DNA from: Isotricha intestinalis
Lineage: Eukaryota > Ciliophora > Litostomatea > Vestibuliferida > Isotrichidae
Reading direction: 5' to 3'
DNA length: 16,588 bases
NCBI GenBank assembly: GCA_023807065.1
Contig: JAJJLU010004217.1
Coordinates: 1-16,588, forward strand
Below the pieces are notes generated by a model. That model searched no databases and was not told where the DNA came from. It worked only from the letters and a program-made list of their open reading frames with translations. The position numbers were made by a program, and so were the translations under genes. This document shows positions 8,354 to 16,279 of this stretch, piece after piece. Positions within the stretch are counted from its first letter, which is position 1; each line of letters opens with the position of its first letter.

Positions 8354-8725
8354 TTTTTGTATATTATTTATAAAGATATCTACAATAGTAAAATATCAAA
8401 TAAATGAAAGTTATTTCAAATAAATATGAAAAATTAATTAATAAATAAATAAAATAATTATTTCATTTATTTTTTAGGTTTTTTGAAATTTTATATATTT
8501 TAAGTATAAAGAAAACTTTTTATTTGAATAAACATTATAATTCCTTTTAATCCATAAATTATCAATTAATTAAATAAGAATCAATTATAAATAAATAATT
8601 AAAAATTTTTTAAAAATATGATTAAATTTTCATCTATAAAATCAATGATTTGAATATTATTATTTAATTAAATATATAATACTTTAAAAATATGATTTAT
8701 ATCATTTTTATAATTTAAATATATA
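8354..8725. other. Intergenic, no gene seen
   Basis: A/T-rich sequence after the PWWP gene stop, in the convergent gap towards the TFIIH gene. I see no long frame on either strand and no RNA gene. Confidence 0.6.
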
Positions 8726-8890
8726 AATGCTGAAATTAGAGAAATGATGAAATATATTACTTCTAATAAAAAAAATGATGCTCCTGAACAAGAAGAATAA
8801 GAAGAAAATGAAGAAGATATTTCTTAAAATATTAATAAAGTTCAATTTAAAAAACTTTTGAAAATATTATATTTAATGAAATATATTTAA
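8726..8890 (+). pseudogene. Decayed acidic coding fragment with two in-frame TAA codons
   Basis: Reading from 8726 gives NAEIREMMKYITSNKKNDAP, then EQEE, a TAA (8798-8800), EENEEDIS, a TAA (8825-8827), and NINKVQFKKLLKIL up to a final TAA at 8888-8890. The Glu/Asp-rich content, Ala and Pro codons and sustained frame look like former coding sequence. Both internal stops lie one C-to-T change from CAA (Gln), as expected when a gene decays towards A/T. If this were an active gene it would need TAA to be read as Gln, which the ten intact genes argue against. The family is not recognised. Confidence 0.35.
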
Positions 8891-8915
8891 TAATAAACCC
8901 TTCCAAAATAGTTTT

Positions 8916-10415
8916 TTATGGAATTACAGATTGAATTAAAATTCTTTGATTTTCACCAACACTATTCTTTGATCTTTCTAATTTTTTTTTTGTTGATGAA
9001 ATTAAATGTTCGAGTTCTGTTTTTTTATCTTTGTTGGTTTTATCTTTAATAATTTCATATAAATTCCTTAAATCTCTATATAAATTAGTTTCATTTGAAA
9101 TTTTTTCATAATGACTTAATTCATTTTCTTTAATTGGAAGACAATCTTTTTTTTCAGCATTAATTCTTAATTGTTCATTAATCCTTTTAAAAGTCATATT
9201 AAATGATTTTTCAGATAATTTTTTTTGATTTTTTTCCATATTTTCAAGTTTTTCTAAAATATTATTGATTTTAGGTTTAACTTCATATGAATTAATAATA
9301 ACAATATCATTATTATCAATATTATTTTTTTTATTTTTCTTATCAATAAATTCAGAAGAAAATTTTTTATTACTTTCTTCATAAATTCTACAAATATGAG
9401 TTTTAGGAATAAAATTAATTTCATCTAATTTTCTAATGGAATAATCATTAATTTTATTTTCATTAGATTGTATTATATCATCATAAGTAACATTATAATC
9501 TTTTTCTAATAATAATAAGCAATTTCTTTCATAAGGATCAACATAATTCATATGATATTCAACATTTTCAAAAACATTTGAAATATTACATAAATGTTTA
9601 GAACGATTAATTTTTATTTTTTCATTTTCTTTTTTTTCAATATTTTTTTTTTCTTCTTCTGTAAAATATATTTGTTCCATTCCTCCTATAATTTCACTTC
9701 CAGCATTAAATTGATTTTTTAAAAAATTAACCCAAAAAGTTTCTTCTGATTGATTAATATTAATATAATTTTCAAATATTATTTTTACTCCTGAATAATT
9801 ATCTATTATTCTCTTTTTAATATAATTATTAAATTTAATAGGACTTATTTTTAATTCCAATTCATCTAATCTTGCAGATTGAATTTTATTTTCAATTAAA
9901 CTAAACAATAATTTATTTGGATATTTTTTTCTAATAAAATTCCAAAAATCATCTACTTTTAATATTTCTATTTGATTTCTATTATTTTTATTTGATATTT
10001 TATTAAATAATTTTTTTAAATAATTGTCTTTCAATAATAAAATTATTCTTTTCTTATTTACATTTGATAATTTTTTAAATTGTTCTTCAAAGAAAACTTC
10101 ATAAGTAGTTTTTAAAACTTGAGAAATAGTCATTGCAATATTTTTTCTATTTTCACCATAAACTGAAAAAATATTATAATTATTAATTTTATCAATAATA
10201 TTAATTACTTCTCTATTTTCTTCATCTTTACTTTTTGTTATAACATCTATAAAATTTTTTCCTAAAATTACTATTTTATTTCTATTATTTTCTTCTGATG
10301 ATATCCATTCTATATCTTTTGTCTTTTTATCTATTTTTAATATTCCTCTCTTTTTTTTCCTGTATGCGTCAAATTCTAAACAATGCCTTTTTTTTCCCAT
10401 TAAAATATAATCCAT
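8916..10415 (-). CDS. GTF2H1: TFIIH core subunit p62/Tfb1
   Basis: This 499-residue protein follows the p62/Tfb1 plan. An N-terminal PH-like domain (about 5-105) has the family's strand pattern, including GILKIDKKTKDIEWISSEEN. Two BSD domains follow with their Phe-Trp signature: the first at 119-172 (KKRIILLLKDNYLKKLFNKI, then VDDFWNFI), the second at 184-238 (LKISPIKFNNYIKKRIIDNY, then EETFWVNFLKNQFNAGS). In human p62 the same order is found, with AEEFW and EKEFWTRFFQSH. The C-terminal helices (LYRDLRNLYEIIKD) match the region that packs into the TFIIH core. p62 anchors the XPB/XPD-containing complex that opens promoters for RNA polymerase II and acts in nucleotide excision repair. Length is close to the family's (about 550). 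A charged, low-complexity linker (about 345-420) replaces the animal one. One exon; TAA stop. Confidence 0.85.
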   Translation of the reverse strand: MDYILMGKKRHCLEFDAYRKKKRGILKIDKKTKDIEWISSEENNRNKIVILGKNFIDVITKSKDEENREVINIIDKINNYNIFSVYGENRKNIAMTISQVLKTTYEVFFEEQFKKLSNVNKKRIILLLKDNYLKKLFNKISNKNNRNQIEILKVDDFWNFIRKKYPNKLLFSLIENKIQSARLDELELKISPIKFNNYIKKRIIDNYSGVKIIFENYININQSEETFWVNFLKNQFNAGSEIIGGMEQIYFTEEEKKNIEKKENEKIKINRSKHLCNISNVFENVEYHMNYVDPYERNCLLLLEKDYNVTYDDIIQSNENKINDYSIRKLDEINFIPKTHICRIYEESNKKFSSEFIDKKNKKNNIDNNDIVIINSYEVKPKINNILEKLENMEKNQKKLSEKSFNMTFKRINEQLRINAEKKDCLPIKENELSHYEKISNETNLYRDLRNLYEIIKDKTNKDKKTELEHLISSTKKKLERSKNSVGENQRILIQSVIP

Positions 10416-11479
10416 TAATATATTTAATTTTTTTTTATTATTTATATTTATTCATTTTATTTTGGGTTTTATATTTTTTATTTTTAAATAAATTTTAAAA
10501 GGAATTTTTTGAATTAATTATTTACTATTTTAACTAGTTTAAGAATTCAAAAATTATGATTTGGATAATTTTATTTTTTATTTAAAGTTATCATTTATTA
10601 AATTTCATTATTTAAATAAGAAATAATTTTATTAATTTTGAAATTATTTTTTAAATTATATTTTTTCAAATTTTTGAAAATTTGGCTTTTTTATTATGAA
10701 TATATTTCATATTCATTAAAAATTTGATTAATTATTAATTAGATAACTCTCTTTTTTTATTCAAGACTTTAAGCTACAATAAATTTAATTAAAAAATAGG
10801 ATTTCAGAAATATAAACTAGATTCAATAATATTCATTTCATTTATTTTTTTCACACCCTAAATATGACTAAAAATAATTAAAAACATTATTTTTAAAAAT
10901 TCATTTAAAAATTTTTACTTTATTTTTTAAAATGTTTATCTCGAAATAAATCAATTTATTTTTCAATCATTTATAACTTTTATTTTTATTAAATTAAAAA
11001 ATCATCAAATTCTTTTTAGACACTTTTTTTTTTTCTTTTTATACTATTAATATAATAAACTCTTGAGCTGTTATCCTCACAAAATATAAATTTGATAAAA
11101 AAAAAGGTGAGGACAAATAATAAATGTAAAATCCATTTTAAAAATTAATATAATATCTAATTTTGATAAAAGGAACTAAAATATATTGAAAAACTGTATT
11201 ATTAACATAAAAATCCAATCTATATTGATTAATTTTTGTTATATCAAATATAAATAAAATATTTCATAAGATTTTTTATTTTTGAAAACAGTTTTTCTTT
11301 AATTTTTTATGAGAATTAAATAATGATTTCAGTAATTGTTTATTCCCAATAATTTTAATAGATTGTTATATTCATTTAATTGAAAAAAAGAGATTTAATA
11401 TATTTAATACATCCAACATTAAATTTAATAAAAGAATTTAATAAAAACAATACTTAAAATTTTTTAGAAAAAAAAATTA
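10416..11479. other. Longest gene-free stretch in the window (about 1 kb)
   Basis: It lies between the 5' end of the TFIIH gene and the 3' end of the NHL gene, both on the minus strand, so it should hold the TFIIH promoter and the NHL 3' region. No frame of useful length is present on either strand and no tRNA pattern is visible. The only island of higher G+C is the small hairpin at 11074-11113. Unspliced very short exons could still hide here. Confidence 0.6.
11074..11113. repeat. Small G/C-containing hairpin in an A/T desert
   Basis: TCCTCAC (11074-11080) pairs perfectly with GTGAGGA (11107-11113) across a 26-nt A/T loop. Seven consecutive pairs with five G/C bases per arm stand out against a background with almost no G or C. 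It could be part of a small structured RNA or a chance match; there is no further evidence. Confidence 0.45.
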
Positions 11480-12542
11480 TTAAGAATTTTCATGAACATG
11501 AGCACTTAAATCTGAAATATACTCATTACAAGAAACAATATGTTGAAAACAAACATCTTGTTTATCCTTAACATAAATATGTTCACTAGGATTTCCATTG
11601 ACTTTAATCCATTTTCTAAAGCAAAGTAATTTTTCATTAAAGAATCCAAAATCATTTTCTATAAAATCATCCATAACATATTCAAAGCAAGCACCATTAA
11701 TTAAAGTATGAGTATATCCATCAGTATCAATCATTCTCATGTATCTATTTCCAGAATCATAAACAAAAACATTACCATAAGAATCAACTCCAATTCCTTT
11801 AGGATTATTAAATCTATTAATTCCTAAAGGTCCATCCTTAAATCCACTTACTTTACATAATCCTGCATATGTTGTTACTTCTGCTGTTAATAAATCTAAT
11901 TTTCTTATACAATGATTTCCTGTATCACTTATAAACATATAATTTATTTTTAATTCATTTATATCTGAATTTTCATTTGTATTTATTAATTTTACTAAGG
12001 AACGATCTATTTCTATTGATTCATTTGTTATTTTTGGAAATGTAGAATTTAAACATGAAGTATAATTTAATAACGTTGCGTATTTACAATTTAGGGATTT
12101 TGATTTAAATAAATAAGGAGTATATTTAGGATTATATTTATTTGAATTTGGAAATGAAGTTGCATTATAAATTACTAAAGCACTTGATTTATTTATTCTT
12201 GCATTTTCAGCGTCTCCATTTCTAAAATCTGGAGTGTTTAATTCTCCCATTAATATATTTACTACATTTTCTTTTATTATTTTTATATTATGTTCTTTTG
12301 GATCACTTATATATAAAAGATACTTATTTAATGATGTTAAAAATTGACCTGTTGACCATTCTACTATTACTGGGTCATCGTTGTAAAATGTTGATGAAAG
12401 AAATGTACTTAAATATAATGAACCATAATAGTTTTTTATTTTGTATTTTGGATTCAGACGACCTGTTTCTTGTAATGATAATATTTCATTTTGGGATATT
12501 AATATTAAAGAAAGAAGAAGGTAAATTTTTTTTTTTTTTCAT
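11480..12542 (-). CDS. Secreted NHL-repeat protein, start out of frame by one base at an A14 run
   Basis: The frame runs from a TAA at 11480-11482 back to 12538 with no stop. An internal Met lies at 12250, but the coding signal clearly continues upstream of it. An ATG at 12540-12542 is followed by 14 A; with 13 A it would read MKKKKIYLLLSLILISQNE, a clear signal peptide, giving about 353 residues. I therefore prefer that start and suspect a homopolymer miscount. NHL beta-propeller blades: LYISDPKEHNIKIIKENVV, then MFISDTGNHCIRKLD with YAGLCKVSGFKDG, then GVDSYGNVFVYDSGNRYMRM. A Cys-rich tail follows (NGACFEY, KLLCFRKWIK, DVCFQHIVSC). Ciliates have large surface proteins with NHL repeats and Cys-rich tails. 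This one is short and has no TM segment, so it is either a secreted short form or a truncated copy. Confidence 0.8.
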
Positions 12543-12899
12543 TTTTTTTATCTTTTTAATTATTTTAATTTATATAATTATTATTTTATATACATTAATT
12601 ATTTCTTATCTTCTTTAATTGCTTTCATTAAAACTTTATCTAAGTTTTTTTAATTGATATTTATCATATCTATTTTTATATATATATTAATTTCTTTACA
12701 TTATGAAATATTATAATATAATATATTATTTATCTTTTAATTCATAGAAGATTATACTTTGAAAAATAACTTTAAAACAAAATTCATTTTTCTTCTTCAA
12801 TTAATAATGTAATAATTTAATAAAATATTATTATTTCCATATAATTTTTAATTTTATAAATTAAAAAATATAGTTATAATAATTTTTTATTTTATATTT
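12543..12899. other. Intergenic, no gene seen
   Basis: A/T-rich sequence between the NHL gene start and the TAA of the next minus-strand gene. It should contain the NHL promoter and leader and the 3' region of the coiled-coil gene. A 9-codon minus-strand frame (MKAIKEDKK) is too short to call. Confidence 0.55.
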
Positions 12900-14453
12900 T
12901 TAAGTACAAGAGGCCCAACAATTATCATTATTATTTATTTTTTCAGTATTACTAAAATTAATTCTTTCAGAATTTTGATAATTATATTTTGGAAATTTTT
13001 GATTCTTACTTTTATATTGTTTTAAATTATTATCATCATTAATTTCAATTTCTTCATTTTTTAAATTTTGAATATGTGATTCACTTGAAATATCATATTT
13101 TTCATTTAAAATATTATCATTATCATATATAGCTTTTAACCCTGAATCATCATTATCACTTTCAGCTTTATTAACTTTTTGAAATTTCATAATAAATTTA
13201 TTATGAGGAAAATTAATTTTATTTTTTTTAACAAATTTATTTTTTTTATAACTATTATTTGCAGAACTAGATTTTATAGTCTTACTTTTTGTATTTTCAA
13301 TAATGTTTTTACTTTTTAATTTTGCAATATTAATTTTTTCTTTTTTTATTTTTTCTCCTGATTCAGATATATCTGTTGATACAATAGCATTAATTTGAAT
13401 AGTATTATTATAATGTATTCCTTTTATATTTTGATTAAGATAATTTAAAACTTTTTTATTTAAATTTATAGGTTTCTGAGATTTTTTATTAAAATCTTTT
13501 ATTGTTAAAATTGATATTTGTTTTGTTTTTGGAATTTGTTTTGATAAATTTTCTATCATAGAATTTTGAGATGATTTATTAAAACTATTTTTTTTAAAAT
13601 ATTCATTTTTTTTTAAATTTTTATATGATTTTAAGACATTTTCCATTATTTCATTTCTGTTTTCAATTTTCGGAGAAAAAATACTTTTATATTTTTTTAA
13701 AATAGCATCTACATTATTTATATATTTTTCTAAAATATTTAAATTATTTTTATTTTTTTGAATTTCTCCTTCTAAATTTATTTTTTCAAGGAATATTTTA
13801 TTTTTTTTATTGAACAATTTAAATAATTTAGTTTCATTTATTTTATTTTCATTCATTAAATCAATTATTTGAAATGTATTTCTTATGAAATTTAAAAGAA
13901 TATTATATGGATATTTAACTGATTTTTTCAAATTATCTATTAAAGTAATAATATTATTTTTTTTGTTCTTATAATCATCTATATTTATTTCATAAATTAA
14001 TTTAAAATTTTCAAAAGAATTTGATAAAAGAGTAATTAAAGCTTCTTTATTATTAAAAAGATATTCGAATTGAATTATATTTTCTTCTTTAATATTTATA
14101 AATATTAAAAATATTTTATATATTTCTTTATTTTTTTCATTGTATATTTCTAAAAAAGAATTAAAATAATTTGAATTAATTTTCACAAAATTTTGTTTTT
14201 GTTTTCTATTTAATTTATCCATTTCACTTTTTTTATCTTCTAAATTTCTTTCATTTTCTTGAACCATTTTAACTATATAATCATATTCATTAACTTTTTC
14301 ATTATATGATTGTAATTGAAGTTTCATTTGGTTTTTTTTTTCTTCATATTCATTTTTTTTTTCCTCTAATTCCAAAGGTAATTTATTATTAATTTCATTT
14401 TTTAAACTATTGTTACTAATACTAAAAGTATTTAATTTTGTTATACTACTCAT
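12900..14453 (-). CDS. Coiled-coil protein with a Cys-rich C-terminus (…CWASCT)
   Basis: 517 residues, not assigned to a family. Residues 26-90 form a strong coiled coil (LELEEKKNEYEEKK, then ENERNLEDKKSEMDKLNRKQ). The middle is helical (95-215). A second coiled coil lies at about 218-258. The remainder (280-517) is Ser/Asn/Lys-rich and looks disordered. The chain ends NNDNCWASCT: two Cys within the last five residues after a tail with almost no Cys, so the end is probably functional (lipid attachment or a binding motif) and supports an intact C-terminus. No signal peptide or membrane segment, so a cytoskeletal or scaffold role is possible but unproven. Stop is TAA; the start is the only sensible ATG, 105 bp from the divergent Sec14 gene. 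Confidence 0.7.
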   Translation of the reverse strand: MSSITKLNTFSISNNSLKNEINNKLPLELEEKKNEYEEKKNQMKLQLQSYNEKVNEYDYIVKMVQENERNLEDKKSEMDKLNRKQKQNFVKINSNYFNSFLEIYNEKNKEIYKIFLIFINIKEENIIQFEYLFNNKEALITLLSNSFENFKLIYEINIDDYKNKKNNIITLIDNLKKSVKYPYNILLNFIRNTFQIIDLMNENKINETKLFKLFNKKNKIFLEKINLEGEIQKNKNNLNILEKYINNVDAILKKYKSIFSPKIENRNEIMENVLKSYKNLKKNEYFKKNSFNKSSQNSMIENLSKQIPKTKQISILTIKDFNKKSQKPINLNKKVLNYLNQNIKGIHYNNTIQINAIVSTDISESGEKIKKEKINIAKLKSKNIIENTKSKTIKSSSANNSYKKNKFVKKNKINFPHNKFIMKFQKVNKAESDNDDSGLKAIYDNDNILNEKYDISSESHIQNLKNEEIEINDDNNLKQYKSKNQKFPKYNYQNSERINFSNTEKINNNDNCWASCT

Positions 14454-14558
14454 TAATTTGTTTTATGAATTATTTATTTTTATTTCAAAAATATTTTATA
14501 ATATAACAAATAAATTAAAAAAAAAGAAACTAAATATAAATTTAATTTAAATTTTTTA
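14454..14558. promoter_or_regulatory. Short divergent intergenic region, presumed bidirectional promoter
   Basis: 105 bases separate the start codons of the coiled-coil gene (-) and the Sec14-like gene (+), nearly the same length as the divergent gap at 3203-3306. No motif can be separated from the A/T background; the call rests on arrangement. Confidence 0.35.
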
Positions 14559-15578
14559 ATGGAAGCATATTCAAATTTGAAAGAATCATACACAAGAAGT
14601 GAATTAGAAATATTAAATAATTTTAAAATATATTGTGCAAATAAAAAATTAGAATATAGAACAGATTTATATACAAATGATTTTCTCATTAAATTTTTAA
14701 GAGCTAAAAAATATAAAATGGAAGAATCATATCAAATGTTTATAAAATATTTAAAATTTTCAAGAGAATATAATATAGAAAATATAAATAAAGTTGAATT
14801 TCCTAATATTGATAAAATAAAAATATTTTATCCTCATGGATTCCATAAAACAACAAAAACAGGAAATCCAATTTTTATTCAAAATTTAGGAGAAATAAAA
14901 ATAAATGATATAAATAGACTTCTTCCAGATAAAAAATTAAATCAATATATAATAAATTTATTAGAAATAATGAAATATAAAATTTTTCCAAAATGTTCAA
15001 TTACTTTTAATAAGCCAATAGATAGAATATTTTGTATAGTAGATTTATTAGGTTTAACAACAAGTTTAATGAATAAAAAGATATTTCATTTTTTAAATAC
15101 TCAATTATCAATATGTCAAAATTATTACCCTGGAATTTTAGATGGATTATATTTTGTAAATACAGGGTTTATATTTAAAATCTTATGGTCAACCTGTAAA
15201 TATTTTTATGATGAAAGTACAAGAAGAAGAATTCAATTATTAGGCTTTGATTATAAGAATCAATTACTAGAAAAAGTTTCTTCTGAAAATTTACCAAAAT
15301 TTATTGGAGGAGAATGTAATTGTGATCCATATGGTTGTATTTTTTCAGAAGCTGGACCTTGGAATAATAATAATAAAGATAATAAAAATAATGACAATAA
15401 TAGTTTTATTGGAATTATTCATTCCCAAAAAAATAATGAAATTTATGAACAGTTAACCTTGAAAAGTAATGTTAAAAATACTATTAAAAATAATGAAGAG
15501 AAAATTAAAGAAATTAGTGAAAATGATGATATTCAAAATGTAAATAATAATCCGATGAATCATATGAATGAAATCTAA
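14559..15578 (+). CDS. Sec14-like (CRAL-TRIO) lipid-binding protein
   Basis: A 339-residue phosphatidylinositol/lipid transfer-type protein, expected to move or present lipids between cytosolic membrane faces. The CRAL-TRIO N-terminal helices span 12-75, with the signature FLIKFLRAKKYKMEESYQMF. The lipid-binding domain spans about 88-252: YPHGFHKTTKTGNPIFIQ, DRIFCIVDLLGLTTS, SICQNYYPGILDGLYFVNTG with FIFKILW after it, and the closing LPKFIGGECNCDPYGC, which matches the LP-x-x-x-GG-x-C-x-C-x-x-x-GC end of many Sec14 proteins. GPW at 266-268 follows as usual. The last 70 residues are Asn-rich and disordered. Length fits the family. Single exon, TAA stop. Family assignment is firm; substrate unknown. 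Confidence 0.93.
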   Translation: MEAYSNLKESYTRSELEILNNFKIYCANKKLEYRTDLYTNDFLIKFLRAKKYKMEESYQMFIKYLKFSREYNIENINKVEFPNIDKIKIFYPHGFHKTTKTGNPIFIQNLGEIKINDINRLLPDKKLNQYIINLLEIMKYKIFPKCSITFNKPIDRIFCIVDLLGLTTSLMNKKIFHFLNTQLSICQNYYPGILDGLYFVNTGFIFKILWSTCKYFYDESTRRRIQLLGFDYKNQLLEKVSSENLPKFIGGECNCDPYGCIFSEAGPWNNNNKDNKNNDNNSFIGIIHSQKNNEIYEQLTLKSNVKNTIKNNEEKIKEISENDDIQNVNNNPMNHMNEI

Positions 15579-15920
15579 ATTTATATAAATATTAGCTTTA
15601 AATCAATTTAAAAATTTGGAATAATAAAAATAAAGAATATTCTATAATTAACTCAAAAGAAAAAACTTATTTAATTCTTGTATAATTATTATTTAATTGA
15701 TGATTATAATTAATCAATTGTGTTTGTGATATTATTTTATTATTATTAATTAGAATTCTCTTAAAAAATATTCTCTTAAACTTTTTAATAATTTTATAAA
15801 AATTTTTTTAGTTTTATTTATATTTAAATACATAATATTAATTTATTGTCTTGAATTATTATTATTGTTTGGTGTTTTTATTTATTAAAAAAAATTCTCA
15901 CAAAAAAAAGACCAAACAAT
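15579..15920. other. Intergenic between the Sec14 gene and the decayed repeat copy
   Basis: A/T-rich, with no frame of useful length. It contains the left arm and loop of the hairpin at 15855-15929. Confidence 0.55.
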
Positions 15921-15929
15921 GATAATAAT
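15855..15929. repeat. Imperfect hairpin with 19-bp arms at the edge of the duplicated block
   Basis: The 19 bases at 15855-15873 pair with 15911-15929 with one mismatch, across a 37-nt loop. The core ATTGTTTGGT/ACCAAACAAT is perfect and contains G/C, so it is stronger than the many random A/T hairpins here. The right arm overlaps the first bases of the cNMP-gene copy, so the hairpin sits exactly at a duplication breakpoint. Confidence 0.7.
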
Positions 15930-16096
15930 AACAATCATTTATTCTTAAATAATATTATAAATAAAAGTTTAACAAATATATTATTAGATAAAAAAAATAA
16001 TATATCAAATACAATTCATAAAGAAAAGATAGAAATCTTATTAATATTTTGAATATTATGTTGAGTTATAATTCAAAAAATGAAAATAAAAAAACA
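15921..16096 (+). pseudogene. Decayed inverted copy of the cNMP-binding gene tail
   Basis: Translation begins DNNNNHLFLNNIINKSLTNI, then LLDKK. It aligns with residues 719-743 of the cNMP-binding protein (DNNSNNLFLKNITNKSLRNI). After small gaps and a frame change, LINILNIMLSYNSKNENKK matches residues 762-777 (TINILMSYNSKSENKK). The corresponding source DNA is about 869-1048 on the minus strand. The frame is broken by at least one shift and no promoter or start belongs to it, so this is a pseudogene fragment. Its orientation makes it an inverted copy relative to the source gene. Confidence 0.85.
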
Positions 16097-16279
16097 AAGG
16101 CAAAAATTAAATGAAAATTAAAAGAAAAAGTGAAAGAAGAATTTTAAAAAAAAGAAAATGATTTAAAAGAAAAATACAAAAAAAGAAGAAGAAATTAAAG
16201 AAAATTATAAAAAAAGAATAGAAGTGATTTTATTGAGACTGAAGAGAATGAAAAAAAATGAGAAGAAAAATGAATGATT
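16097..16279 (+). other. Purine-rich, broken coding-like stretch of unknown origin
   Basis: It lies between the cNMP-gene copy and the right repeat arm. It is almost all A and G on the + strand and reads as Lys/Glu/Arg-rich, coiled-coil-like peptide pieces (KLKEKVKEEF, KKENDLKEKYKKRRRN, SDFIETEENEKK) separated by stops. It does not match the part of the cNMP gene that should follow (residues 779-909), so the copy is rearranged or comes from a diverged paralog. Confidence 0.4.

Noticed and set aside
10298..10498. Plus-strand 66-codon hydrophobic frame at the start of the TFIIH gene
   Set aside because: It is antisense to the p62 PH domain and Leu/Phe-rich only because of A/T composition.
12298..12618. 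Plus-strand 106-codon hydrophobic frame
   Set aside because: It is antisense to the 5' part of the NHL gene and its Phe/Ile-rich end comes from poly-T sequence.
473..15578. Reassigned genetic code (TAA/TAG as Gln or TGA as Trp) for the window
   Set aside because: The conserved genes are full length with TAA stops, and all their Trp codons, including those in the PWWP, p62, CDPK and Sec14 motifs, are TGG despite the A/T bias. Stretches that read well only under a changed code lie in evident remnants.
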